Source: Paraflavitalea soli (GTDB lineage Bacteria > Bacteroidota > Bacteroidia > Chitinophagales > Chitinophagaceae). From it: a stretch of 64,000 bases of DNA. The notes under the pieces are model-generated. The model was not told the DNA's origin and made no database searches. It was given only the letters and a program-made list of their open reading frames with translations. Below are positions 8,772 through 16,714 of this stretch, in pieces. The translations under genes and the position numbers were made by a program. Position 1 is the stretch's first letter. Each line of letters starts with the position of its first letter. The stretch is from positions 4,096,546-4,160,545 of the forward strand of contig NZ_CP032157.1 in assembly GCF_003555545.1 (NCBI RefSeq), given 5' to 3'.

Positions 8772-9155
8772 ATGATCCTGCCATGTTTATTTATTGCTCC
8801 TACCCGGGAGATGGGCCGCGGTGTATTTACTTCCCAGAGTCTGGAAGCGGACAGTATTGTTGAGATATCGCCGGTGATCGTAATGGGTGAAAAAGATCGT
8901 GTATTGCTCGATCAAACGGTGCTGCACGATTATATTTTTGAGTGGGGCAATGACCGGAAGCAATGCTGCATGGCATTGGGCTATGTACCGATCTATAACC
9001 ATTCCTACACCTCCAACTGCGAGTATGAGATGGATTATACGCATGAGATCATCACCATCAAAACGGTACGTTTTATCAAGGCAGGGGAAGAATTGTTCAT
9101 TAACTATAATGGTAACTGGGACGACAGCAAGCCTTTGTGGTTTGAGGCAACATAA
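8772..9155 (+). CDS. Small SET-domain protein (putative lysine methyltransferase)
   Basis: This 127-residue protein is essentially a bare SET domain. It shows the N-terminal GRGVFTSQSL motif, the YNHSYTSNCEY segment matching the NHSxxPN active-site/SAM motif, and the closing AGEELFINYNGNW with the catalytic-type tyrosine. SET proteins transfer methyl from SAM to lysine; bacterial examples are small and mostly uncharacterised. There is no pre-SET or post-SET cysteine cluster and no signal peptide, so it should be cytoplasmic. The gene stands alone, convergent with a beta-barrel gene, and ends at a hairpin. The ATG at 8772 places the SET core 15 residues in. Confidence 0.85.
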   Translation: MILPCLFIAPTREMGRGVFTSQSLEADSIVEISPVIVMGEKDRVLLDQTVLHDYIFEWGNDRKQCCMALGYVPIYNHSYTSNCEYEMDYTHEIITIKTVRFIKAGEELFINYNGNWDDSKPLWFEAT

Positions 9156-9192
9156 CAAAGGTGAGCCGCCTTTGGAAGGCGACCCACCTTTG
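9156..9192 (-). terminator. Hairpin between the SET and beta-barrel genes (GGTGGGTCGCC family)
   Basis: The arms CAAAGGTGAGCCGCC and GGCGACCCACCTTTG pair with two mismatches in plus-strand RNA, but both become G-U pairs in minus-strand RNA. It therefore probably serves the minus-strand beta-barrel gene ending at 9245. Related hairpins occur at 12910-12933 and 13604-13636. Confidence 0.65.
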
Positions 9193-9193
9193 T

Positions 9194-9228
9194 CAGCTGC
9201 GAGCTATGAGCTGCGAGCTTCGAGCCGT
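9194..9228. repeat. 14-nt-period GAGCTGCGAGC repeat
   Basis: The stretch contains two copies of the nATGAGCTGCGAGC-type unit plus a partial one, identical in its core to 2528-2566. It sits between the hairpin and the 3' end of the beta-barrel gene. Confidence 0.7.
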
Positions 9229-9244
9229 TTGCCTCGCTGTCTGA

Positions 9245-10675
9245 TTATTTATAGAACCGATACTTTACGGAGAAATAGATGCCGTAGCTGGTAAGGTCCA
9301 GTTTTCCATAGCCCAATCCTTTCATCGGGATCTTCAGGTAAGGTTCGGCCTGTAGTGAGAAACGCTTGTTGAGGGCGCGTTCAAAACCACCTGAAAGGTT
9401 AAGGATGGAGAATGGATAGTTGCTGGTAGAATCTCTATCCCACATAGGGGTTTGCATACGGTTGCCATTATAGGTATAATCGTAGGCATACGATTCACCG
9501 GTCATGATGTAGGTAGATGCACCTGCACTGGCAAACCAACGTTGTTTTTTATTGACTGAGAAATCGTACCGTACATTAAGAGGTATTTCAAACATCTTGC
9601 AGTAACCCCACACGGAATGGAGATCAGTATTTCGCAACCAGCCGGTCTTAGTCCAGTCCTTGCCATCAGCGGTATAATTTTTCCGGGTATACAGTAAGCC
9701 TGTATTCACGGACCAGCGGTTGGAGAAACGATAGCCAATCTGGAGACCTGCATTGTAGCCGGCCTTATCCATGTCGGTAAATTTCACATTGCTCATGTCG
9801 GGACCTGCTACGAGACCTATTTCAAATCCTTTGTTTTGCTTGTTGTCTTTTTTCTTTGAGGCCGTCTTTTGGCCAGGGCCGGCATTGCTATCGGGAGCAA
9901 TAGTAAGCTTAGGGGCATTGATGGAGCCAATAGCTCCTGCCTTTATACCGTTCCATGAAACGATACTCGCTTTGGGCTCACGTCCTTGTTGTGTAGTTTC
10001 TTCGGGGATCGGCAGGGGATTGTTTTCTCTGAATGATGATTGGCTGGCAAGACCCTGTTTACCTTTTCGTGCAGAGGATGTTTTAGCTATTGCTGACCGG
10101 ATGGGTTGTTCTTTGTTCTTTTTATTACCGGCTATGGTTTGCTGTTTAATTGTGGTAGCGGAGGACTTGTTGTTATTATTTTCAGCCGCTGTGCCGGGCT
10201 CTTTGGCAGGTACCCTGGCTGTTGATGCAGGATTACCCGAAGCAGGTGTTGTGCTGCTGTTATCATCGGTCTGTGTTGATCCGGGCGTTGCCTGATGCTG
10301 TGCATCAGCGGTTGTTGTAGGTATAGTTGTTGGGGCTGCTTGCTCAGTATGAACACCGGATGTCGAAGCAGGCGTTACTGGTTCGTTATTATTTTGATTG
10401 TTGTTAGCAGATGGTACAGTATTTGTTCCGGTTACAGCAAGATTGGTATCTGATCTTTTACCGGTCATAGTCCACAACAAACCACCGCCTGCCAGCAGTA
10501 CAATAAGGAACAGCCAGAACAGGAAGCGCCTGCGCTCCTTGTCCTCTTTGAGGGGCAATTCCCTGTTGAGCCGGTTTTCAAGCGCTTCCCAGCCTGATGT
10601 GTTTTGCTCCACATCAAATTGGTCAGCAGCTTCCCTGCTCATCCGGTCAAGGTCGTTATCATTGAGGGGATACAT
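9245..10675 (-). CDS. Inner-membrane-anchored outer-membrane beta-barrel protein, sigma-linked (putative transenvelope anti-sigma/sensor)
   Basis: This 476-residue protein has an unusual plan: an acidic cytoplasmic-type head (1-46) with a W-x2-LE-x3-NREL helix, a basic stretch KERRR, one membrane helix (about 51-70), a Thr/Ser/Asn/Gln/Pro-rich linker (71-282), and a C-terminal domain (283-476) of alternating aromatic beta-strands ending in YFSVKYRFYK. The end looks like the PorT-type outer-membrane barrel family. There is no cleavable signal peptide. Its start overlaps the end of the ECF sigma gene by 17 bp, so translation is probably coupled. By position and head shape it may hold the sigma factor, as anti-sigma factors do, while its barrel sits in the outer membrane; this is inference. 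A near-identical plan occurs at 22956-24518. Confidence 0.8.
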   Translation of the reverse strand: MYPLNDNDLDRMSREAADQFDVEQNTSGWEALENRLNRELPLKEDKERRRFLFWLFLIVLLAGGGLLWTMTGKRSDTNLAVTGTNTVPSANNNQNNNEPVTPASTSGVHTEQAAPTTIPTTTADAQHQATPGSTQTDDNSSTTPASGNPASTARVPAKEPGTAAENNNNKSSATTIKQQTIAGNKKNKEQPIRSAIAKTSSARKGKQGLASQSSFRENNPLPIPEETTQQGREPKASIVSWNGIKAGAIGSINAPKLTIAPDSNAGPGQKTASKKKDNKQNKGFEIGLVAGPDMSNVKFTDMDKAGYNAGLQIGYRFSNRWSVNTGLLYTRKNYTADGKDWTKTGWLRNTDLHSVWGYCKMFEIPLNVRYDFSVNKKQRWFASAGASTYIMTGESYAYDYTYNGNRMQTPMWDRDSTSNYPFSILNLSGGFERALNKRFSLQAEPYLKIPMKGLGYGKLDLTSYGIYFSVKYRFYK

Positions 10676-11249
10676 ACACGTTGTACTGCGTTTTATTCAA
10701 CAATAGTTTTCTTAGGTTATCACGGGCTTTTGATAAGTTGGACTTTGACGCACCTACTGATATACCCAGCACTTTAGCAATTTCCTCATGGCTCAATCCT
10801 TCAATCACAAACAAGTTAAACACTGCTCTGTAGCCGGGTGATAATAAACGGATAGCTTCTACTATTTCTTTATAGGATAAAATGTCGATACCAGTCTCGC
10901 CATGATCTGGAATGGATTCGGATTCAGTATTCAACACATGCCCACTGACGGATGCATTCATTTTGCGATAATGGTCAATACAGGTATTGACCAGGATACG
11001 CTTGAACCATCCTTTGAGGGAAAGTAAGGTATCTTCCTGACGATTTTCATCAAACTGGTGTACATTCTTAAACAGTTTGACAAAACCTTCGTTCATGATC
11101 TCTTCAGACTCTTCCTGGGCATTGGTGTAACGGTAACATATTTTCATAGCAAACCCGCGGAGCAGGTAATAAAGCTCCTTTTGGCTGTTACGGTCATTTT
11201 GGCGACAGCCGTTCAACAGGGCAGAAATTTTCGGGTTATCTGCGAGCAA
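10659..11249 (-). CDS. RNA polymerase ECF-type sigma factor
   Basis: This 196-residue protein has region 2 at about residues 25-90 (ELYYLLRGFAMKICYRY, then EIMNEGFVKLFKNV) and region 4 at about 125-185 (YRAVFNLFVIEGLSHEEIAKVLGIS, SNLSKARDNLRKLL). It should direct RNA polymerase to a small regulon controlled by its overlapping partner. No ATG is available: an in-frame TAA lies five codons upstream and the first internal ATG falls inside region 2, so the TTG at 11247-11249 is the likely start. A 14-bp perfect palindrome lies 11 bp upstream of it. The gene heads a two-gene unit. Confidence 0.93.
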   Translation of the reverse strand: MLADNPKISALLNGCRQNDRNSQKELYYLLRGFAMKICYRYTNAQEESEEIMNEGFVKLFKNVHQFDENRQEDTLLSLKGWFKRILVNTCIDHYRKMNASVSGHVLNTESESIPDHGETGIDILSYKEIVEAIRLLSPGYRAVFNLFVIEGLSHEEIAKVLGISVGASKSNLSKARDNLRKLLLNKTQYNVYVSPQ

Positions 11250-11260
11250 GGGATGGTTGG

Positions 11261-11274
11261 TTTACAATTGTAAA
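11261..11274. promoter_or_regulatory. 14-bp palindrome upstream of the sigma gene
   Basis: TTTACAATTGTAAA is a perfect palindrome 11 bp upstream of the TTG start of the sigma gene. It could be an operator or part of the promoter; nothing else supports either role. Confidence 0.35.
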
Positions 11275-11369
11275 ACTTCTTTAATAAGTTACAATATATT
11301 TACTGAACTCCCGATAATACGGATTGCATTGCCGCCTGGTTGCCTAGCTGTCTATTTTCTTTTATTTAT

Positions 11370-12797
11370 TTACTGTTTCATACTCAACAAGTTAGCTGGG
11401 GGACGGCCAATAAGAACTATGTTGCCCTTAATATAGGCCTGCACCTGGATATAGTCTTTCTGGGGCAAAAGGCCCACTATTTTAATACTTTCGAGCCGGC
11501 CGGAGGTACTCATCCAGTCGGTCACCTGCTGGTTGAGCCGGGCCTCGATCAGGGCTTTGTTTTTCTGAATAAGGGCGGCAATGTCCAGTACAGACTTGCC
11601 CTGGAGCTCTTTCATGATCTTTTTACGGAACATGCCCTTGGCAATATTGACGAGGATATCTTTTGTATCGAGGGCAAAGGAGATATCGGGCATGGAAAGG
11701 AATTGTTTGGCCGTGTCGAGAACGGGGGTGCCACTGAGGTGCAATACGCCTTTGCGGTTGCCGGTGAAGGAAACATCCACTGCTATTTTACCATCGTTGC
11801 TGCCGCGTACATTCACGTCTTTGATGACAAAAGTCCTTCCTTCTACTTCGAAAGGCTTATTACCCAAACTGTCGTTGAGTAGTTTATTGAAAAACTTGTA
11901 TTCATAGACGGCATCGAGGTAAGTGCTGATAGCCCCGGCATTGTCGGTACCGGTGATGGGGGGCAAGGGGCCCCTGGTAACCAGGCGGATGCTGTCGGAC
12001 GAGAACTTAGGGGCGCCCTGAAAGCCAATGGCGAAATACAACGTGTCTCTGTTCACATTGAACTTACTCACGCGCAGCATGGAGGGGTTGAGGTTGAGGA
12101 AACCATAACGACTGATGGGCATTACGCGGCTACCGCCGCTACGCCATTGTTTCAGGAAATCGTTGTTGTTGACGGCCTGTACAAAGTTGTCGAAGGTGGT
12201 GCAATAGGTTTCGACGGATGCTTTGATGCTGTCCATGATCTCTTTGGTCATGTCGTTCTGCAGCAGGGTTACCTGGCATTTGTCTATGGGCTTGAGTGTT
12301 TCCAGGCGGGTGGTGGTCGATACCTGGTGATTGGGCAGCAGGTTGAGCAAAGAGCTGATATTGATATCCACCCTTCGGAGGGCCTCATCGCCAAAGCCGC
12401 AGCTGCCGCTTACCCAGGGGGACACTTGTTTATCAAACGCGCAGACACAGCGGCTGCCGGCAATCTGGTAATTACCACGAAAAGCAATATTCACTTTATT
12501 GTTTACGCAGGTGAAGATAAAGGGAGCGCGTACAAAGCGGTATTTGTAGCGGAAATCGCAGCCGCTCTGGAGGTAGTTGGGCCATTTTTCACTGGTAAAT
12601 TCTTTGGCGGTCATGCTGTCCATCAGGTTCAACAGGGGTTTCATGTATACCTTGATGGGAATGTTGATCTGTGATACAGGCAGGGCCGGCAAGAGACGGG
12701 CAGGCGGCTCAGTGGCGGTAACGGCTTTTTTAGAACTGCCACAGGAAGCCAGGAAAAACAAAGTACTCAGGAAAAGGAAGGCCGGAAGGAATTTCAT
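11370..12797 (-). CDS. DUF4403 family lipoprotein
   Basis: This 475-residue protein begins with a lipoprotein signal (MKFLPAFLFLSTLFFLASCG) whose lipobox Cys is at about residue 19. I recognise the body as DUF4403, a Bacteroidota/Proteobacteria family of elongated, lipid-transfer-like (TULIP-related) envelope proteins of unknown function. Two similar halves can be made out, each with an alternating-strand segment. The start was moved eight codons inward from the longest frame so that the signal peptide is intact. It stands alone, with about 120 bp to the sigma gene downstream. A localisation on the periplasmic face of a membrane is likely; its ligand is unknown. Confidence 0.75.
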   Translation of the reverse strand: MKFLPAFLFLSTLFFLASCGSSKKAVTATEPPARLLPALPVSQINIPIKVYMKPLLNLMDSMTAKEFTSEKWPNYLQSGCDFRYKYRFVRAPFIFTCVNNKVNIAFRGNYQIAGSRCVCAFDKQVSPWVSGSCGFGDEALRRVDINISSLLNLLPNHQVSTTTRLETLKPIDKCQVTLLQNDMTKEIMDSIKASVETYCTTFDNFVQAVNNNDFLKQWRSGGSRVMPISRYGFLNLNPSMLRVSKFNVNRDTLYFAIGFQGAPKFSSDSIRLVTRGPLPPITGTDNAGAISTYLDAVYEYKFFNKLLNDSLGNKPFEVEGRTFVIKDVNVRGSNDGKIAVDVSFTGNRKGVLHLSGTPVLDTAKQFLSMPDISFALDTKDILVNIAKGMFRKKIMKELQGKSVLDIAALIQKNKALIEARLNQQVTDWMSTSGRLESIKIVGLLPQKDYIQVQAYIKGNIVLIGRPPANLLSMKQ

Positions 12798-12819
12798 GGC
12801 GTAAATATAAATAGGGTTC

Positions 12820-12860
12820 AAGAATACAGCCTACAGAATTTAGAATACAGCATTAAGAAT
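12820..12860. repeat. AGAATACAG-type degenerate repeat
   Basis: Three imperfect AGAATACAGC/TACAGAATT units lie upstream of the DUF4403 gene. The same unit follows the serine hydrolase gene at 17763-17780. Confidence 0.5.
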
Positions 12861-12909
12861 CCTGCCTATTTAAGGGTCATTGTCTTGCCGACAGGCCTGT
12901 ATATAAAAA

Positions 12910-12933
12910 CAGGCCGCCTTTGGAGGCGACCTG
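12910..12933 (-). terminator. Terminator downstream of the DsbA-like gene
   Basis: CAGGcCGCC and GGCGaCCTG pair around a short loop; the C-A mismatch is a G-U wobble on the minus strand, where a TTTTT tract follows. It lies 31 bp past the DsbA-like stop. The core resembles the hairpin at 9156-9192. Confidence 0.7.
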
Positions 12934-12964
12934 AGACTATGAACACTTACGGGAAAATATTTAC

Positions 12965-13537
12965 TTAAGCCCGCTGTTTGACGGGCGCTTTACGCTTTCC
13001 CTTCAGGGCTTCGTCGATGGCCTTACTCAGCGCATCGAAAGTTGGCTTACCGGTAAAGAGCTGATCATTGATAAAAAATGTGGGTACATCTCTTACTCCT
13101 AATGCCAGGCCATCCATCAGGTCGGCGCGCACTGTCCAGCCATAGAACGAATCAATGAGTCGATTCAAAAAATGCTTGTCGGAAACGCCTGCATCGCGGC
13201 TGTGTTCTTTCAGACTTGCGCTGCCCAGGTGTTTGCGATTGTGGAATAATATATCATGCATTTCCCAAAACTTACCGGCTTGTGCAGCACCCACTGATGC
13301 TTCAGCTGCTTTGTGAGCCCGCTGGTGTATCTGAGTGAGGGGGAAATGCCGGAAATTGAACCTGACCTGATCGCCATAGGCATGAAGAAGTTTTTTTACC
13401 ACTTCATGGGCTTTGGCGCAGGCATCGCTTTCGTAATCACCGAATTCAACCAGTTTCACCGGTGCACTGGCAGGTCCCTGCCATATGTCTTTGGGTGAAA
13501 TGATCTCGATGACCTTTGGTTTATTGTTTACTGCCAT
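12965..13537 (-). CDS. DsbA-family thioredoxin-fold protein with an SxxC active site
   Basis: This 190-residue cytoplasmic protein has the DsbA/FrnE-type fold: KLVEFGDYES at the first strand, the FRHFPLTQIHQRAHKAA helix insertion, FWEMHDILFHN, and the cis-proline loop DVPTFFIND. At the position normally reading CPYC it has Ser37-Asp38-Ala39-Cys40, so the nucleophilic first cysteine is lost and only the second remains. There is no signal peptide. It cannot be a normal dithiol oxidase; a monothiol isomerase, a glutathione-binding or a structural role is possible. The C-terminus is strongly basic. It is followed by a terminator and preceded by a repeat-rich gap. Confidence 0.85.
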   Translation of the reverse strand: MAVNNKPKVIEIISPKDIWQGPASAPVKLVEFGDYESDACAKAHEVVKKLLHAYGDQVRFNFRHFPLTQIHQRAHKAAEASVGAAQAGKFWEMHDILFHNRKHLGSASLKEHSRDAGVSDKHFLNRLIDSFYGWTVRADLMDGLALGVRDVPTFFINDQLFTGKPTFDALSKAIDEALKGKRKAPVKQRA

Positions 13538-13603
13538 ATTGTAGATCCTTTATTTACTGGTTAAAATGTATCTCTTGTGCCTTTCAACAGGCTTCTTGAG
13601 ATC

Positions 13604-13636
13604 AGGGTGAGCCGCCCCGAAAGGGCGACCCACCCT
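13604..13636 (-). repeat. GGTGGGTCGCC-family hairpin
   Basis: AGGGTGAGCCGCCC and GGGCGACCCACCCT pair around CGAAA, with the same two mismatches as 9156-9192; these become G-U on the minus strand. There is no T-run, and it lies in the 5' region of the DsbA-like gene rather than after a gene. It may be a dispersed element or a leader hairpin. Confidence 0.6.
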
Positions 13637-13637
13637 A

Positions 13638-13721
13638 AAACCGCCTTCGACAGGCTCCTTTAGACGGTTTCGCCAGGCTCAACCTGACATTCGTTAAAGC
13701 TTCGACAGGCTCAGCCTGACA
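13638..13721. repeat. Cluster of three TTCGACAGGCTC REP-like elements
   Basis: Three diverged copies of the motif CTTCGACAGGCTCAGCCTGACA lie at about 13645-13656, 13668-13689 and 13699-13721. The core CAGGCTcAGCCTG is itself palindromic. A fourth copy is at 47769-47792. Elements of this sequence are widely scattered in intergenic DNA of many bacteria. With the flanking hairpins this accounts for most of the 327-bp gap between clpB and the DsbA-like gene. Confidence 0.75.
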
Positions 13722-13787
13722 AAAGCACAGGCATTCAGATACAGGAAAATGCACAGATAATCAATCGGTTACCTGCGCTATAAATGA

Positions 13788-13826
13788 AAAGCCACTCCGC
13801 TCGCGGCAGAATGGCTTTGGTATTAT
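13788..13826 (-). terminator. Terminator downstream of clpB
   Basis: AAAGCCActCcGC and its downstream arm ending in TGGCTTT pair with C-A mismatches that become G-U on the minus strand, where a TTTTC tract follows. It is 39 bp past the clpB stop. Confidence 0.65.
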
Positions 13827-13864
13827 GTTATATAGACGATTTTAGTGGCCCATAGGTTGTACTG

Positions 13865-16483
13865 TCAGGAAGTGATGTGGTTGGGCACTTCATTCCTGAA
13901 TACCACTACCCCATCGAATACATCCACGAGTACGGGGTGGGTTTTGTCTATATCGCCTGCCAGTATCTTTTTCGATAGCTTATTGACGATCTCTTTTTGT
14001 ATGAGCCTTTTAAGGGGCCGGGCGCCGAACTGGGGATCAAATCCGTTTTCGGCCAAAAAGTCGATCGCATAATCACTGAACTGGAGGTCGATGCCATTGT
14101 CGGCCACCATTTTCCGCAGGTTGTTGAGTTGAATAGTGATAATACCCCGGATCTCTTTTTTGAGCAATGGCTGGAACATGATGACCTCATCTACCCGGTT
14201 CAGGAACTCGGGGCGGATGGTTTGCCTCAGGAGGTTCATGACTTCCACTTTTGCTTTATCAGTAGCTTCCTCGAGGTTGCGTTCATTGACGCCCTCAAAG
14301 GCTTCCTGTATAAGGTGGCTGCCTATATTGCTGGTCATGATGATGATGGTGTTCTTAAAGTTGACCACACGGCCTTTATTATCTGTTAAGCGGCCATCAT
14401 CCAGCACCTGGAGGAGCACATTCCATACATCGGGGTGAGCTTTCTCAATTTCATCGAGGAGGACTACGCTGTATGGTTTGCGTCTTACTGATTCAGTAAG
14501 TTGTCCACCTTCATCATAACCCACATATCCCGGAGGGGCGCCTACCAGCCGCGACACCGTATGTTTTTCCTGGTACTCACTCATGTCAATGCGCGTCATC
14601 ATACTTTCATCGTCGAAGAGGTATTCGGCCAGGGCTTTGGCCAGTTCCGTTTTACCTACACCGGTAGTACCGAGGAAGATGAAGGAACCGATAGGCTTCC
14701 TGGGATCCTGTAAACCTGCGCGACTACGGCGGATAGCATCCGCTACGGCGGTAATAGCTTCCTCCTGTCCTACCACACGTTCGTGGAGATGATCTTCGAG
14801 GTGCAACAGTTTTTCTTTTTCACTCTGTAACATACGCGTTACCGGAATGCCGGTTGCCTTGGCCACATTCTCTGCAATGTCTTCCGCATCTACTTCCTCT
14901 TTCAACAAACGCTTTTCATTGATCACGTCCAACTGCTCTGATAAATCCTCTATGATCTTCTCCTGTTCTTTGATCTTGCCGTAGCGTATTTCAGCTACCT
15001 TACCGTATTCGCCATTGCGTTCAGCCTGTTCAGCTTCGAGCTTTAACTGCTCAATGGCTGCTTTGGCATTTTGTACTTTATCTACTATTTCTTTTTCTGC
15101 TTTCCATTTTGCTTTGAAGGTATCACGCTCTACGCTCAGGTTGGCAATGTCTGTATTGAGCTCGCGGAGCTTGTATTCATCATTTTCCCGCTTGATGGCT
15201 TCGCGCTCAATTTCCAACTGGCGTATCTGTCTTTCAAGCTTATCGAGCTCTTCGGGCATACTGTTCATCTCCAGGCGCAGTTTGGCTGCACTTTCATCGA
15301 TGAGGTCAATGGCCTTATCGGGCAGGAAACGATCGGTAATGTAGCGGTGAGACAGTTCCACAGCAGCAATGATGGCTTCATCCTTGATGCGCACATGGTG
15401 GTGTGTTTCATAGCGGTCTTTCAAGCCGCGCAGGATGGAAATAGCATCCTCCACAGAGGGCTCTTCTATCATTACTTTCTGGAAGCGGCGCTCCAGGGCT
15501 TTATCTTTCTCAAAAAACTTCTGGTATTCATTGAGGGTGGTAGCACCTATGGCCCTCAACTCACCTCTCGCCAGGGCCGGTTTGAGGATATTGGCAGCAT
15601 CCATAGCGCCTTCACCACCGCCCGCACCTACAAGGGTATGTATCTCATCAATAAATAGCACGATCTCGCCATCGCTGGTGCTCACTTCTTTTACTACGCC
15701 TTTCAATCTTTCCTCAAATTCTCCTTTGTATTTGGCGCCTGCGATCAGCTGACCCATATCGAGGGCGTAGATGATCTTGCTTTTCAGGTTTTCGGGTACA
15801 TCACCATTTACGATGCGCATGGCCAATCCTTCTGCAATAGCTGTTTTACCTACGCCGGGCTCACCCACCAATATGGGGTTGTTCTTGCTGCGGCGGGATA
15901 AGATATGGAGGGTACGCCTGATCTCTTCATCCCTCCCGATCACCGGATCCAGTTTGCCCTGGCGTGCGAGCTCATTTAAGTTCTTGGCATATTTGTTCAG
16001 GGCGTTGAACTGCGTTTCCTGTGTTTGGCTCTTGATGGTATCGCCTTTGCGCAGGTCCTTGATGGCGGTTACAAGCCCTTTTTCTGTAAGACCTGCATCT
16101 TTCAATAACCTGGCAGTATTATCGCTGCCTTGTATCAGGGACACCAACAGGTGTTCTACGCTTACAAACTCATCGCCAAACTGCTTGAGGTTATTACTTG
16201 CCCGCAGAATGGCATTGTTGGCATCCCGGCCAATAGATTGTGCCGGCTGCGCACCGCCACTTACTTTGGGCAGTTTATCAATAGCTTCCTCCAGTTTCGT
16301 CTCCAGGAGGTTGACGGTCACATTATTTTTCTTCAACAGGTAATCCACGGGTGAATCCTCCTGTTCGAGGAGGCTCTTCAGCAGGTGCTCTGTTTCTATA
16401 TTCACATTGCCACTATTAAAAGCGATCTGTTGCGCCTGCGCAATCACTTCCTGGGCTTTGATGGTAAAATTGTTCAAGTTCAT
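13865..16483 (-). CDS. clpB: ATP-dependent disaggregase ClpB
   Basis: This 872-residue Hsp104/ClpB chaperone has the N-terminal repeat domain (1-145), nucleotide-binding domain 1 with Walker A GEPGVGKT, the long coiled-coil middle domain (about 400-525, rich in Lys/Glu heptads), and domain 2 with Walker A GTTGVGKT and Walker B VVLLDEIEKAHPD. Pore tyrosines lie in AGAKYKGEFEER and GAPPGYVGYDEGG. Together with DnaK it pulls proteins out of aggregates after heat stress. The middle domain distinguishes it from ClpA and ClpC. The gene is monocistronic, ends at a hairpin, and has an unusual double inverted repeat about 80 bp upstream of the start. Confidence 0.98.
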   Translation of the reverse strand: MNLNNFTIKAQEVIAQAQQIAFNSGNVNIETEHLLKSLLEQEDSPVDYLLKKNNVTVNLLETKLEEAIDKLPKVSGGAQPAQSIGRDANNAILRASNNLKQFGDEFVSVEHLLVSLIQGSDNTARLLKDAGLTEKGLVTAIKDLRKGDTIKSQTQETQFNALNKYAKNLNELARQGKLDPVIGRDEEIRRTLHILSRRSKNNPILVGEPGVGKTAIAEGLAMRIVNGDVPENLKSKIIYALDMGQLIAGAKYKGEFEERLKGVVKEVSTSDGEIVLFIDEIHTLVGAGGGEGAMDAANILKPALARGELRAIGATTLNEYQKFFEKDKALERRFQKVMIEEPSVEDAISILRGLKDRYETHHHVRIKDEAIIAAVELSHRYITDRFLPDKAIDLIDESAAKLRLEMNSMPEELDKLERQIRQLEIEREAIKRENDEYKLRELNTDIANLSVERDTFKAKWKAEKEIVDKVQNAKAAIEQLKLEAEQAERNGEYGKVAEIRYGKIKEQEKIIEDLSEQLDVINEKRLLKEEVDAEDIAENVAKATGIPVTRMLQSEKEKLLHLEDHLHERVVGQEEAITAVADAIRRSRAGLQDPRKPIGSFIFLGTTGVGKTELAKALAEYLFDDESMMTRIDMSEYQEKHTVSRLVGAPPGYVGYDEGGQLTESVRRKPYSVVLLDEIEKAHPDVWNVLLQVLDDGRLTDNKGRVVNFKNTIIIMTSNIGSHLIQEAFEGVNERNLEEATDKAKVEVMNLLRQTIRPEFLNRVDEVIMFQPLLKKEIRGIITIQLNNLRKMVADNGIDLQFSDYAIDFLAENGFDPQFGARPLKRLIQKEIVNKLSKKILAGDIDKTHPVLVDVFDGVVVFRNEVPNHITS

Positions 16484-16559
16484 AGTCTCTTCTTTTTAGA
16501 TGTTGGTTCCTGGTAACTAAGCGGGGAAGGGTTACAAGGCGGTGTTGCTGCGGGACTTC

Positions 16560-16587
16560 AAAGGTGACACCTTTTTGGAAAAGTGTC
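16560..16587 (-). promoter_or_regulatory. Nested inverted repeats upstream of clpB
   Basis: AAAGGTGaCACCTTT (16560-16574) is a perfect 7+1+7 inverted repeat, and GACACcTTTT...AAAAGTGTC (16566-16587) is a second one sharing its right half. On the minus strand this reads ...GGTGTCACCTTTG, whose CACCTTTG resembles the -7 box. It is a candidate heat-shock control site for clpB, by position only. Confidence 0.4.
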
Positions 16588-16714
16588 CGCATTGAACTGC
16601 CTAAAATTCTCATTTATAACAACATTGTGCCAACCCTTCAGGTTCAGTTACCGTAACTTCCAATAACTTTACCCCTTATCGCAAATCACAATCCAACCAA
16701 AATTTCCGGCATTT

